Numbered from the stretch's first letter, positions 17,466 to 25,793 are shown. The stretch: 64,000 nucleotides of DNA from an uncultured Verrucomicrobiota bacterium (GCA_903838675.1 CAILZI010000045.1:1-64000), one strand, 5' to 3'. The notes: generated by a model not told the origin, from the letters alone. Program-made: numbers and translations.

Positions 17466-19947
17466 TGGATGCACGAGTTAACTCAACCGAAATTTCGCCC
17501 GCCACATTCAGGGCCTCAACATAAACTTCAAATGTCACACTTTTCCCTGGAGTGCATGAAAAGGAGACAGCCTTGAGTCGGTCCGGGGCAAGATGGAAGT
17601 AGTTGTCGTCAGGCAGAAATCCCTTCGCCGACAATCGCACACTCTGCAGAAAACGGTCGCTCTTGAGCATGAGACGGTAGCGCCCATCACCCAGTGCTTC
17701 CGCCTTGGCGACCAGCATCTCCGCGGACAGCGGCTGCGCCACCGGATCACGTGCACGGTTAAGATGAAACGACTCGCTGATGACCTCACGCCCGGCACTG
17801 AACCAGGTCGCGATCACCACATGATGCGATTGCGGACCAAAACGATACGCATAGTTTACATCAAAAAACGAACCGAGAATTTCATCGACACTTCGTGTTT
17901 CCAAAGAGCGCCCTGCCACCTTCAGTGCAATCTCATGGCGGGCGATGATGACATTCGGCTCGCGCAGCAACTGTACTTCGACAAAGCCCTCGACCGCCTG
18001 AGCAGTTTCGTTGTTCAAATGCAGATGCAACCCGTCCAGACCTTCATCGGTGATGCTTAGTTGTCGCGTCTGCCACATGCGCTTGAGCTGATAGTAGGCA
18101 GCCTTCGGAGTGCCCGTGCTGTCAACAATGCCCCAACCAGCCGCCGGCCACAGATCTTTGTAGAACCATACCAATGCACCAGCATTACGGCTGTGACCGC
18201 TGCGCCATTCCGCAAACGTTCGCGCCATCATCTCGCCCGATGCCACGCGGCTCAGCTCCAGATACCTTGGCATGTCGAATGAGCGCAGTGTCACCGGATC
18301 GACATTGAAAAGCTCCCGCAGGTAGTGATCACGTACATCTTCAAAATCCCATCCGGCTCCCGTGTCACGCGGCACGCGCTGCTTCCAGCGCGGGTGGTGC
18401 ATCACTGGCATCAGACCGCCCATGATCTCGTCAATGGCCTCAGGCTCCGGGATGTTTGCAAAGCCGAGGCACTCACTGGTGAATTTCACATCCGCCTGCC
18501 TCAACTCGCGCAAGGAACGCAGATACGCACCGATGCCATAATAATGCGTGACGCCAGTCCGCGTGTGAAAGGGCAGCACGCCACCGCTCGGCGAAGACGG
18601 CACATAGGCCGTGCCAGGATGATGCTGGCAGCAGAGCGCTGGCAGCTGCTCGCCGAACCAGCGATTGCGCCAAAGCTCACGCGCCATGCCCAGCATCGCC
18701 GCCTGCTGTTCGATCTCACTGTTGCCGCAGTAAACCGCAACACATGGGTGCTGCGCGAATCGGTTCAGCTGCTGCGTGGCTTCAATCCTGATGTTTTCAG
18801 CGAACACGGCATCCTCAACGGGGTAGTCCATGTTGGCGAACATGAAGTCCTGCCAGACGAGAATGCCCAGTTCATCGCAGAGGCGGTAGAACGCATCACT
18901 CTCATAGGTCATCGTGCCGCCGATCCGCAGCATGTTCATGCCTGCATCACGTGCGAGAGTAAGATCATGCCGCAGCGACTCCTCCGTTCCACCGAAAGTG
19001 AAAATGTCATTCGTCGTCCAGCACGCACCGCGGCAGTAAATGCGCTCTCCATTCACGTGAATCGCAAACCCGGGATCGTTGCAGACCTCGATGCTGCGGA
19101 AGCCCGTTTTTTCCAGCGGAAACTCATGCTGGCCATCACTCGTCTTGATGATCACCTTGCCAGTGTACAACGCCGGCTCGCCATGTGTGTGCGGCCACCA
19201 CAGCGCCGGCTGTTGCATGCGCAGCTCACCGCGCAGAACATCATCCACACACAAAAGCTCGGCAGAATGCCCGCCGATCTGCAGCCGCGCCGAAACGATC
19301 TTCATCGACGACTCCACCTGCACACGAAAGCTGACGATGCCTTCATCTCCCACAATGGAAGCCGTCTTTTGAAAGTCTTTCAGAAGCATGGGGGCACTCT
19401 CCAATCTCAACTCACGCCAAGGCCCCACCGCAGGAACTGGCGGCGACCAGCCAGGAATGCGCCCCAGCAGGCTCGTCCGCTGCCAGCGCAGCTGCTGGTT
19501 GTTCACGAGGTTGGTTTTCCAGCGCGGACGCGGCCGTTTCTTCTTCAAGTCCGCCGTGAGCGAACGAAAGCGGATCACCAGCTCATTTTCATCTCGCAGG
19601 ACTTTCGCAACATCCACGCGATAGCTGCGGAACATGTTGTCGGTGCTTAGGATGAGTTCGCCGTTGAGCCACACATCCGCGAGCGATGCGAGCCCGTCAA
19701 AGCACAAGAGGCAAGTCTCTTCGGCATTTTGCGCTGCCGCTGAAAAAGTTGTGCGATACCACCAGTCTAGCGCATCGACATCCGGCGGATTTTGAGTGTT
19801 CCACTGACCACGCGCGCGCAACGCCGAAGCCACCGTTCCCGGCACCTCGGCCGCAAACCAGTCTCCCTGCACCGTCGCCGGTTCAACGCTGGCTCCGGGA
19901 GCCTGCGCACAGCATGTCCACGGCGCAAAGTGAGCGTTGTCCGTCAT
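17443..19947 (-). CDS. GH2 family beta-mannosidase-like glycoside hydrolase
   Basis: An 834-residue GH2 enzyme without signal peptide, so likely cytoplasmic. The N-terminal jelly-roll domain holds VPGTVASALRARG and FDGLASLADVWLNG, followed by an immunoglobulin-like domain and a TIM barrel. The acid/base glutamate is in YCGNSEIEQ (near residue 408) and the nucleophile in FTSECLGF (near 491); both are present, so the enzyme should be active. The overall pattern is closest to beta-mannosidases. It starts 5 bases after the DUF1839 stop and overlaps the hydrolase gene. A cytoplasmic glycosidase in a carrier-protein operon suggests trimming of a small glycoside or intermediate rather than digestion of external polymer. 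Confidence 0.9.
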   Translation of the reverse strand: MTDNAHFAPWTCCAQAPGASVEPATVQGDWFAAEVPGTVASALRARGQWNTQNPPDVDALDWWYRTTFSAAAQNAEETCLLCFDGLASLADVWLNGELILSTDNMFRSYRVDVAKVLRDENELVIRFRSLTADLKKKRPRPRWKTNLVNNQQLRWQRTSLLGRIPGWSPPVPAVGPWRELRLESAPMLLKDFQKTASIVGDEGIVSFRVQVESSMKIVSARLQIGGHSAELLCVDDVLRGELRMQQPALWWPHTHGEPALYTGKVIIKTSDGQHEFPLEKTGFRSIEVCNDPGFAIHVNGERIYCRGACWTTNDIFTFGGTEESLRHDLTLARDAGMNMLRIGGTMTYESDAFYRLCDELGILVWQDFMFANMDYPVEDAVFAENIRIEATQQLNRFAQHPCVAVYCGNSEIEQQAAMLGMARELWRNRWFGEQLPALCCQHHPGTAYVPSSPSGGVLPFHTRTGVTHYYGIGAYLRSLRELRQADVKFTSECLGFANIPEPEAIDEIMGGLMPVMHHPRWKQRVPRDTGAGWDFEDVRDHYLRELFNVDPVTLRSFDMPRYLELSRVASGEMMARTFAEWRSGHSRNAGALVWFYKDLWPAAGWGIVDSTGTPKAAYYQLKRMWQTRQLSITDEGLDGLHLHLNNETAQAVEGFVEVQLLREPNVIIARHEIALKVAGRSLETRSVDEILGSFFDVNYAYRFGPQSHHVVIATWFSAGREVISESFHLNRARDPVAQPLSAEMLVAKAEALGDGRYRLMLKSDRFLQSVRLSAKGFLPDDNYFHLAPDRLKAVSFSCTPGKSVTFEVYVEALNVAGEISVELTRASNATLHDN

Positions 19948-19952
19948 GGTGG

Positions 19953-20930
19953 TTACGCGGGAAACACGTCCTTCAGTTGCTGCATCGCCAGCGTCCAGTG
20001 CTCCCCCATCTGATCGACGGGCGTGAAATCAATGGCCTTCTTCCGCGCCATCGCGCGTGCCAGCTGGAACTGCAGCGTCTTTGCGCCGGTGGACAGCCTG
20101 AGAATCGACTCGACGGCACCATCCAATCCACTCACGCCCTGGCACTGCAGCCACTTCAGGTAGGTGCCAGCCAGTTCATAGCAGGAACCAAACTGGCGCA
20201 GTGTGGCAAAGGAGTACTGATGAAATGTGGCAATCGGCTCGTTGATGAGCCACTGCATGTCCGCCTCAAACCGGGCGCGGAATTTCGCGAAGGGGTTCAC
20301 TTCCGGCAAGCGCTGCAGCTGGCGCTTCAACAAGACAAGGGATGCATTCAGCAGTGCCTCACCTTGCAGTGGCGGCATGGATGCATTCTTCACGATCTCG
20401 CAGTACGGCGGCAGAATCGCGGGGTTCTTTTCCCCGCGCAGATGAAACACATTCACGAAATCATCACCGTGGAGTTGGTAGTAGCCCTGCGCATGGAAGT
20501 AGCCCAGGCGCTGGTTCTTCATGTCGATCTCCGCGACGGCGACGGTTGTTTTGACATGCTCAAGCTGGTAGGCACTGCCCGCAGTGTCAGGCAGATAAAA
20601 CGAGTCCAGTTCAACCAGCAGAGTCCGTCCGAGCGACAATTGCTCCTCGATGTGTGCCGTCAGCGGCCGGTAGAGGGCGAGTTCTTGAACATCGAGCGCA
20701 TAGAGATCATACAAGTCTGCCAGCTGATATTTGAAAAAGGTCCACTGATCGCCCTCGAAGTCGATGCCCAGTGTGAACGGCAGAGCGGCAATCGGTTCCA
20801 GGCCCCGGGCGTGCAGAACTTCGATCCAGACATCGACGTAACAGTTCGTCTCCGCCCACTCGCGCTCCTGAGTGTGCAGGCGATGGCGCGTGCAGGTTTG
20901 TGGATCGAGCGCTGGAAACGACCGGCTCAT
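19953..20930 (-). CDS. DUF1839 family protein
   Basis: This 325-residue soluble protein belongs to DUF1839. Family landmarks are NCYVDVWIEVLHARGLEP, FFKYQLADLYDLYALDVQEL and LLVELDSFYLPDTAGSAYQ followed by HVKTTVAV. The conserved N-terminal cysteine and the DSFYLPDT segment suggest a cysteine-peptidase-like or transglutaminase-like fold, but that is only inference. Its ATG overlaps the ligase stop (ATGA), giving tight translational coupling. The family tends to sit beside stand-alone amino acid:[carrier protein] ligases, so it probably acts on the aminoacylated carrier or transfers its load. Function has not been shown to my knowledge. Confidence 0.87.
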   Translation of the reverse strand: MSRSFPALDPQTCTRHRLHTQEREWAETNCYVDVWIEVLHARGLEPIAALPFTLGIDFEGDQWTFFKYQLADLYDLYALDVQELALYRPLTAHIEEQLSLGRTLLVELDSFYLPDTAGSAYQLEHVKTTVAVAEIDMKNQRLGYFHAQGYYQLHGDDFVNVFHLRGEKNPAILPPYCEIVKNASMPPLQGEALLNASLVLLKRQLQRLPEVNPFAKFRARFEADMQWLINEPIATFHQYSFATLRQFGSCYELAGTYLKWLQCQGVSGLDGAVESILRLSTGAKTLQFQLARAMARKKAIDFTPVDQMGEHWTLAMQQLKDVFPA

Positions 20931-21862
20931 AGTTCCAGGGCGTTCTTAACCTCATACGGCCAGCGGTCCGGATCATATCCATGGTGCTTGAACAAAGCCA
21001 GCGTGATGCGTTCCAGTCCAAAACCGATGCATGCCGAATGCGCCGCCTCGCCGTTCGGCAGCTTGATGTCGAAGGCTTTGCCAAAATAATCCATGTGGCA
21101 GTTGGTTGACGCGATTGCCGTCGGCTTCTGATCTGAGGCCACCGCAAAGGTGAACTCATGCTTCAAGTCCTGATCCTTCTGCGATGCCGCCATCACCCGC
21201 CCGCCACGCCCGAAGAACGGATCATTTGCCAGCACAATGTCCACCCCGAGCCCGACCTCGGCCAGAGTGTCTCTGCCCAGTTCGAGACATTGCCTGCGAT
21301 GCTCCAGCGCCTGCTCTGCAGAGCCTATGCGGACAAACTCGCGCTGGCGAAAAATTTGCATGCGGCACGGGTCGATCGACGGCTCATGCCGGAACACCTG
21401 CGACAGCAGATCCACCGTCTTTCCCTCGCTTGTCAGTGTGCCTGTCACCGTAGGGTACAATGGATAGCAGCATGCGGGCGACAGCATCAGTGCGCTCGGC
21501 GCCAGGTCCTGAGTCCATTCTTCGCCGTTCTCCCGCTTCGTCAGCATCCCCACATGTTCACGTTCACGCCCCATGAAGCTGTGCACAGAGCCCATCAGGT
21601 CCGGAAAGTTCTCGATGTGGCTGGTCTTCAAATAATGCTCACGGCTCAGCACTCCGGGCAGGCGCAGGATATCCGCCTGAAAGTGCGCTGCACGGCGAGT
21701 CACGAGCCGGTCAAAGCTTTGCAGCACGCCGTCAAAGACACCGTTGTAGCCATAGACGCCGCGCACACCGAGCGGAACGAGCAGTCCGGCCTCGGTGACC
21801 TGGTCAAGAAACGCCTGATAGGCCTCGGTAAGAGGGAGAGTGGTTGTTGAAGTACACGTCAT
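20927..21862 (-). CDS. amino acid:[carrier protein] ligase (SerRS-like)
   Basis: A 311-residue homologue of the class II aminoacyl-tRNA synthetase catalytic core that lacks a tRNA-binding domain. Family members activate a small amino acid (glycine or alanine in the Bradyrhizobium enzymes) and load it on the phosphopantetheine of a carrier protein. Class II motif 2 is seen as FRHEPSIDPCRMQIFRQREF, and motif 3 as GFGLERITLAL. Candidate zinc ligands matching archaeal-type SerRS (Cys-Glu-Cys) are C131 or C132, E175 and C278. NCHMDYFGKAFDI is also characteristic. The start is ATG 21862, 4 bases after the dehydrogenase stop. The cognate carrier protein is encoded two genes upstream. Confidence 0.9.
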   Translation of the reverse strand: MTCTSTTTLPLTEAYQAFLDQVTEAGLLVPLGVRGVYGYNGVFDGVLQSFDRLVTRRAAHFQADILRLPGVLSREHYLKTSHIENFPDLMGSVHSFMGREREHVGMLTKRENGEEWTQDLAPSALMLSPACCYPLYPTVTGTLTSEGKTVDLLSQVFRHEPSIDPCRMQIFRQREFVRIGSAEQALEHRRQCLELGRDTLAEVGLGVDIVLANDPFFGRGGRVMAASQKDQDLKHEFTFAVASDQKPTAIASTNCHMDYFGKAFDIKLPNGEAAHSACIGFGLERITLALFKHHGYDPDRWPYEVKNALEL

Positions 21863-21866
21863 AATA

Positions 21867-23090
21867 TCAGCCTTCCTTGTGAACCATCAGCATCGTGGCG
21901 TTCAGTTTCAAAATGCGGTCGTTGTTGACCATCAGTGCCGCGCCATACGCATCACGCAGATGACGGGCGATGCTGAACTTCGAGTCGTTGCGATACCCTG
22001 AGATGCCGCAGATCAGCATCGCTCGGCCTACGATGTCCACGAACTGCTGCGATGAGGACAGCTTCAGATTGTTCGTGCGAATCGAGAAGCCAAACTCTTC
22101 AAACACGTCTGGGCAGTCGCGGCTGCGCAATTCGTCGTACTCACGGGCCAGAGCCGCCACATTGTGCCTCATCACCTGCAGCACCTGATCGACCTCACCG
22201 AGGCGGATGGCAGAGATGGGAGTTTCGCCCGGTGTCTTGCGCGCTTCGGCACGCACAAAGGCACGAGCCTGGTTCACTGCATCCATCGCGATGCCCGACC
22301 ACAGCGCACCCCACACGACGTGCGAATAGGGATGCATCGTCTGCCCCAGTATCTCATTGAACGGCTGCGGAATGATCTGCTCCGCGCTGCCTGTGGCTGT
22401 CAGTTCAAAGCCCGAGCTGCAGGTGCCCCGGAAACCCATCGTGTCCCAGGTTGAAAGCGGCACGGCGGTGTACTCTCCTTTGCGCACCATGACGTGTACC
22501 TGCTCATTCGCCGGGGCATTCGGTGCGCTGCGGCACGTCACCAAGATCTCGTCTGCGTAGTCACCATAAGAAATGACAGGGGCCTTCTTGGTGAGTTTGA
22601 ACTGATCTCCAGTGACTTCCACCGCACAAATGCTGGAGCGCAGGTCTCCGCCCGTGCCGATCTCCGTCGTCGCTGAGGCCATGAGTCGCTGCTCCTCCGC
22701 CAGCAGCCGCAGGTAGTCGCAGAAGAATTCGGACTGCTGCGCATGATGCACAAGGCACGCCACTTGAATTTTATGCATCGCATAGATCATGGCCGAAGAG
22801 CCGCAGTACTGGCCCAGGGCTTCGCAGATTTTCGCGATCTGTGTGAGGTTCAAACCCATGCCACCATACTCCTCAGGCACATACGCGCTCAACAGGCGCG
22901 CCTCGCGCATGGCTTCAATCGACTCCGACGGAAATCGCGCCTTTTTGTCCACATCCGCCGCATGAACTCGGAGCACGGATTTGCCCAGCGCATGCACCTC
23001 CTTCAAAAGTTCGTCAAAATCGACTTCGGTGCTGCAAAGAGTGCTCACAGGATTGGTTTGGGGGGGGGATGGTGGTAAGAACTTGAACAT
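21867..23090 (-). CDS. acyl-CoA dehydrogenase-like flavoprotein
   Basis: A 407-residue acyl-CoA dehydrogenase fold protein from ATG 23090 (a GTG at 23099 adds three residues). The N-terminal helical domain contains YVPEEYGGMGLNLTQI. The middle beta domain has SATTEIGTGGD and KKAPVISYGDYADEILV, and a C-terminal helical domain follows. In this operon the likely substrate is a carrier-bound aminoacyl thioester rather than a fatty acyl-CoA, by analogy with dehydrogenases acting on prolyl-carrier proteins; that is inference. Codons 5-9 contain a run of nine identical bases (23060-23068), a possible slippage site. It lies 23 bases after the carrier protein stop. Confidence 0.87.
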   Translation of the reverse strand: MFKFLPPSPPQTNPVSTLCSTEVDFDELLKEVHALGKSVLRVHAADVDKKARFPSESIEAMREARLLSAYVPEEYGGMGLNLTQIAKICEALGQYCGSSAMIYAMHKIQVACLVHHAQQSEFFCDYLRLLAEEQRLMASATTEIGTGGDLRSSICAVEVTGDQFKLTKKAPVISYGDYADEILVTCRSAPNAPANEQVHVMVRKGEYTAVPLSTWDTMGFRGTCSSGFELTATGSAEQIIPQPFNEILGQTMHPYSHVVWGALWSGIAMDAVNQARAFVRAEARKTPGETPISAIRLGEVDQVLQVMRHNVAALAREYDELRSRDCPDVFEEFGFSIRTNNLKLSSSQQFVDIVGRAMLICGISGYRNDSKFSIARHLRDAYGAALMVNNDRILKLNATMLMVHKEG

Positions 23091-23113
23091 TTGGCTCACT
23101 TATGAGCGCATGC

Positions 23114-23368
23114 CTAAGCCGCGAGCTTCGTGATCGCCTCCGCGATGGATTCGATGCTCTTGAAGGTTCGGCGCCCGATCAGATTGTCGGGGAATTCGAC
23201 GTTGAACTTGTCTTCCAGCGCCAGCATCACCGCCACCGTAGCGAGGGACGTCAGGCCGACATTGTACAGGTCATCACCCTCAGTGAGGTTCTCTACGGGG
23301 AACCGGCCATGCTGCGCAAGGACTTCACGGATGTTGGGCACAAGAGTGTTGTTTTCGTTCTCGCTCAT
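23114..23368 (-). CDS. stand-alone carrier protein (ACP/PCP-like)
   Basis: This 84-residue acyl-carrier-type protein should carry a 4'-phosphopantetheine on S41 in VGLTSLATVAVML. The usual DSL is TSL here, so the acidic residue before the serine is replaced by threonine. Acidic helix content and the C-terminal FPDNLIGRRTFKSIESIAEAI fit the ACP fold. It is the first gene of the six-gene operon, preceded by a consensus -10 and two palindromes. It is the probable substrate of the SerRS-like ligase and then the dehydrogenase. It is not the fatty-acid AcpP, judging from context and motif. Confidence 0.9.
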   Translation of the reverse strand: MSENENNTLVPNIREVLAQHGRFPVENLTEGDDLYNVGLTSLATVAVMLALEDKFNVEFPDNLIGRRTFKSIESIAEAITKLAA

Positions 23369-23394
23369 AATGGTAAGTAGACTAAATGCGTCTA

Positions 23395-23422
23395 ATTATA
23401 ATTAACATAATAAATGTTTATT
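23395..23422 (-). promoter_or_regulatory. -10 box and operator-like palindromes of carrier-protein operon
   Basis: On the minus strand a perfect TATAAT (23400-23395) lies 27 bases before the carrier-protein ATG, inside the palindrome TAATTATAATTA. Directly upstream is a 14-bp palindrome AATAAA-CA-TTTATT (23422-23409). It occupies the -35 to -10 spacer, where no good -35 hexamer is visible, so activator or repressor control is plausible. Confidence 0.5.
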
Positions 23423-23672
23423 GGTCTAGCGAATTTTATAAACCCGTGAGGCTTTTGCTCAAATACCACACAACATGTTCATGCTGAAGGCTTTCCCGAG
23501 TCTCTGGTCTCTCTGTTCCTATCGCTATACCCTCACCACTTGGGGTTTGGCCTTCTGTCACCCTTGCTGCTGACTGCCACTCTTCATACGCTGCTTCATC
23601 ACCTTAAAGCTCAAGGCCTTGAGGTTACCCACCGTTCCAAAGACATATCGCGCCGAACCCGATTCATTCGGC
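23423..23672. other. intergenic region upstream of carrier-protein operon
   Basis: Together with 23369-23422 this is about 300 bases without a gene. Apart from the promoter elements listed separately I see no gene, RNA or strong hairpin. Confidence 0.5.
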
Positions 23673-23867
23673 TCAGCGTCCGCTCAGCATATGCACCCTA
23701 TGACTGATGAGCAGGGCGACCGCGATAAAGAAGACAGCAATGAGAGACATCCACTCGTCCATGCTGAGTTGTACAAACAACTTGAGGCAGAGCTGGACGA
23801 CCAAGAGAAAGAGCAAGGCCATGGCAAGAGGGGGGGCAGTTTCCATAGCATCGGTGCAGCCCTTCAT
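23673..23867 (-). CDS. small two-helix membrane protein, hypothetical
   Basis: A 64-residue product with two hydrophobic segments (about 14-34, APPLAMALLFLLVVQLCLKL, and about 38-55, WMSLIAVFFIAVALLIS) and little else. It starts at ATG 23867, 14 bases after the cupin stop, so it could be co-expressed with it. No family is recognised. The hydrophobic pattern supports a real membrane peptide, but a chance frame cannot be excluded. Confidence 0.4.
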   Translation of the reverse strand: MKGCTDAMETAPPLAMALLFLLVVQLCLKLFVQLSMDEWMSLIAVFFIAVALLISHRVHMLSGR

Positions 23868-23881
23868 CTTGCGTGTACGTT

Positions 23882-24169
23882 TTAGCTTCGTTCCTCCACC
23901 TCGAAATAATCATCCTCCGCGATGTCGGGGATGCCGACGACGAGGACGCGCATCTTCCCACGCGCACCGTGCACCACGCCGGGCGGGATATGGACGAGGG
24001 ATCCCTTGAAGACAGGCTGTTCAACACCATCAAGCAAAACGATGCCTCCTCCTTCGAGGACATAGTAGAGTTCGGTGGAGCGCTGATGGTAGTGGAGCTT
24101 TGCTCCGTCGATGTCCACCGCATGCGCCCAGGCCGCAGGAGACAGGCCCACATCTTCGCGACTGATCAA
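23882..24169 (-). CDS. small cupin-domain protein, start uncertain
   Basis: A single-domain cupin with metal-binding pattern HYHQRSTELYYVLEG (H-x-H...E) and IPPGVVHGARG (last histidine). The best conventional start is TTG 24169, giving 95 residues. However, the same frame upstream, back to the stop codon at 24272-24274, encodes a plausible conserved lead (RSTCGWRERLISREDVG). No ATG, GTG or TTG occurs in that lead. A CTG at 24232, preceded by GAGG, is the most plausible true start unless an indel has removed one. It probably binds a small ligand or acts as an isomerase or dioxygenase; substrate unknown. Confidence 0.72.
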   Translation of the reverse strand: MISREDVGLSPAAWAHAVDIDGAKLHYHQRSTELYYVLEGGGIVLLDGVEQPVFKGSLVHIPPGVVHGARGKMRVLVVGIPDIAEDDYFEVEERS

Positions 24170-24271
24170 ACGCTCCCGCCAGCCACAGGTGCTGCGCTCA
24201 CGCAGTGTGTGGCCTTCGTGGCGGATCAGCAGCGGACATGACCTCAGATGTCTGGCTTTGAAACGCCTGCC

Positions 24272-24757
24272 TTACTTGGCGATTCGGTGTGTTTTGATCT
24301 CGTCCGCCAGGTGGGCAAAGTCACCCTTCTCGCAGAGACGGACGAATCCCTCAGTAAAGCGTTTCAGCTCATCCCATACTTCGCGGATGTGCTCCGCCTC
24401 CTTCGCGTTGATGCGGTTGTCAGAGGCCGCCTTGCTGATGGCAGTCAGAAGATCGGCAAACTGCTGCACGATTTCCTGCGTGGCAGGCATCAGCTCCATG
24501 CCGCGCGGACCACCACCGGTGGGATTCTGAACAAAGAACCCGTTCGCCTTGTGGCAGAGCCACTGGATGAGCTGCGCATCCTTCGTAATCTCATAAAGCT
24601 GGCGCACTCGGTCGAGCGGGTTGGAGGTGCCGCTGCCCTGTTGCTCGTCAGGCTGAGACCACTTGTAGGCAAGCGAGAGAGAGACGCCCATCTGCGCCGC
24701 AACCTCCTTGAAGCTGGTTTGCTCGACGGCCTTGCTGATCACTTCATGGGAGTCCAT
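24272..24757 (-). CDS. phage-CII-like transcription regulator
   Basis: A 161-residue protein with an N-terminal helix-turn-helix (FKEVAAQMGVSLSLAYKWSQ, about residues 16-35). A body matching the phage regulatory CII-like family follows: NPLDRVRQLYEITKD, LIQWLCHKANGFFVQNP, and a helical C-terminus. In Verrucomicrobiota such proteins are common on the chromosome outside prophages, and no other phage gene is visible here. It is the first gene of a possible three-gene leftward unit with the cupin and small membrane protein. DNA targets unknown. Confidence 0.8.
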   Translation of the reverse strand: MDSHEVISKAVEQTSFKEVAAQMGVSLSLAYKWSQPDEQQGSGTSNPLDRVRQLYEITKDAQLIQWLCHKANGFFVQNPTGGGPRGMELMPATQEIVQQFADLLTAISKAASDNRINAKEAEHIREVWDELKRFTEGFVRLCEKGDFAHLADEIKTHRIAK

Positions 24758-24886
24758 GCCTGACTTGTTTCAGAAAGTGAACCATTTGGCAAGCAGCATC
24801 CTTGCCGTTCTCTCATAGTAAATGTCACCCTGTCTCACTCTTTGCACTTGTAGATGAAAATTCCACACGCCTAGTTTGTCGGCCTC

Positions 24887-25663
24887 ATGAAAATCTCATC
24901 TCTCATCCTCGCGGCTGTCGCTTTTGTGCTGGCCTCCTGCATTGAAATCAAATCCACCGTTACCGTCAGTAAAGACGGCACGGCCACCATCGAGGAGACT
25001 GTTCTCATGGGTGCCCAGCTTGCAGCGATGATGCAGGGCGGCCAGGGGGAACAACTCAAAGGTCTTGTCATGGACAAGGCCAAAGCCGAGGAACGCGCCA
25101 AGAAGCTCGGCGAGGGCGTCACGGTCAAATCCCATGAGGAACTGAAGAATCCCGATGGCAAAAGCGGTGTGAAAGTGGTCTTCGCCGTCGCAGATCTCGC
25201 CAAGCTGAAATACGTGCCATTTGAACCGGAGCAGGAAGGCAAGCCCTCCACCACGCAGCCAATGACCTTCGCGCTGAGCGGTTCCACCCTTACCATCACC
25301 AATCCGGACGCTGACAAGAAAAAAGGCGGGGACGCGGCGAAGCCAAAGAAAACTCCGGAAGAAATGGCCATGATGAAATCGCAGATGGCAATGATGAAGC
25401 CCATGTTTGCCGGCATGCGCATCGCGGTGGAAGTGAAAGGCGCCAACGGCATCGCCAGTTCAGATGCCACGAATTTGAATGACGGCACGATCAGCTACGT
25501 GGACATCCAGTTCGACAAACTTATCGATAATGCAGACGCCTTCACCGGCTTCATGGAATCCGCAGACGGCGGCATGAGTGCGGCTGATGCCGCAGCAAAG
25601 TTCAGCAAGGTCGATGGACTCAAGATCGAAGGCAAAAAAGTGGTCACCGCAGAGCTGAAGTAA
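24887..25663 (+). CDS. exported lipoprotein, hypothetical
   Basis: The 258-residue product has a clear lipoprotein signal (MKISSLILAAVAFVLASC, lipobox LASC). The mature part starts with a beta-strand pattern STVTVSKDGTATIEETV, followed by acidic and Met-rich helices (EEMAMMKSQMAMMKPMFAGM near residues 163-182). I recall related proteins of unknown function in Verrucomicrobiota. It is likely periplasmic and membrane-anchored. It forms a single transcription unit closed by a strong terminator 35 bases downstream, and is divergent from the CII-like regulator. Confidence 0.85.
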   Translation: MKISSLILAAVAFVLASCIEIKSTVTVSKDGTATIEETVLMGAQLAAMMQGGQGEQLKGLVMDKAKAEERAKKLGEGVTVKSHEELKNPDGKSGVKVVFAVADLAKLKYVPFEPEQEGKPSTTQPMTFALSGSTLTITNPDADKKKGGDAAKPKKTPEEMAMMKSQMAMMKPMFAGMRIAVEVKGANGIASSDATNLNDGTISYVDIQFDKLIDNADAFTGFMESADGGMSAADAAAKFSKVDGLKIEGKKVVTAELK

Positions 25664-25697
25664 GCCGTCGCCTAGATCGACAGATTCAAACCTGCAG

Positions 25698-25725
25698 AGC
25701 CGGAGCATCACGCTCCGGCTTTTTT
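25698..25725 (+). terminator. intrinsic terminator after lipoprotein gene
   Basis: A 9-bp GC-rich stem (AGCCGGAGC with GCTCCGGCT, loop ATCAC) runs directly into a T-run. Confidence 0.93.
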
Positions 25726-25793
25726 GTGAACCTGTCGACATCGGCATGAGTTTTCATTTGCCGCACCGCTCTGAATCCGGAGATTCGGCGGCC

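Noticed and set aside
18325..19650. 441-residue rightward frame opposite the GH2 gene
   Set aside because: Antisense to a gene with both catalytic glutamates intact.
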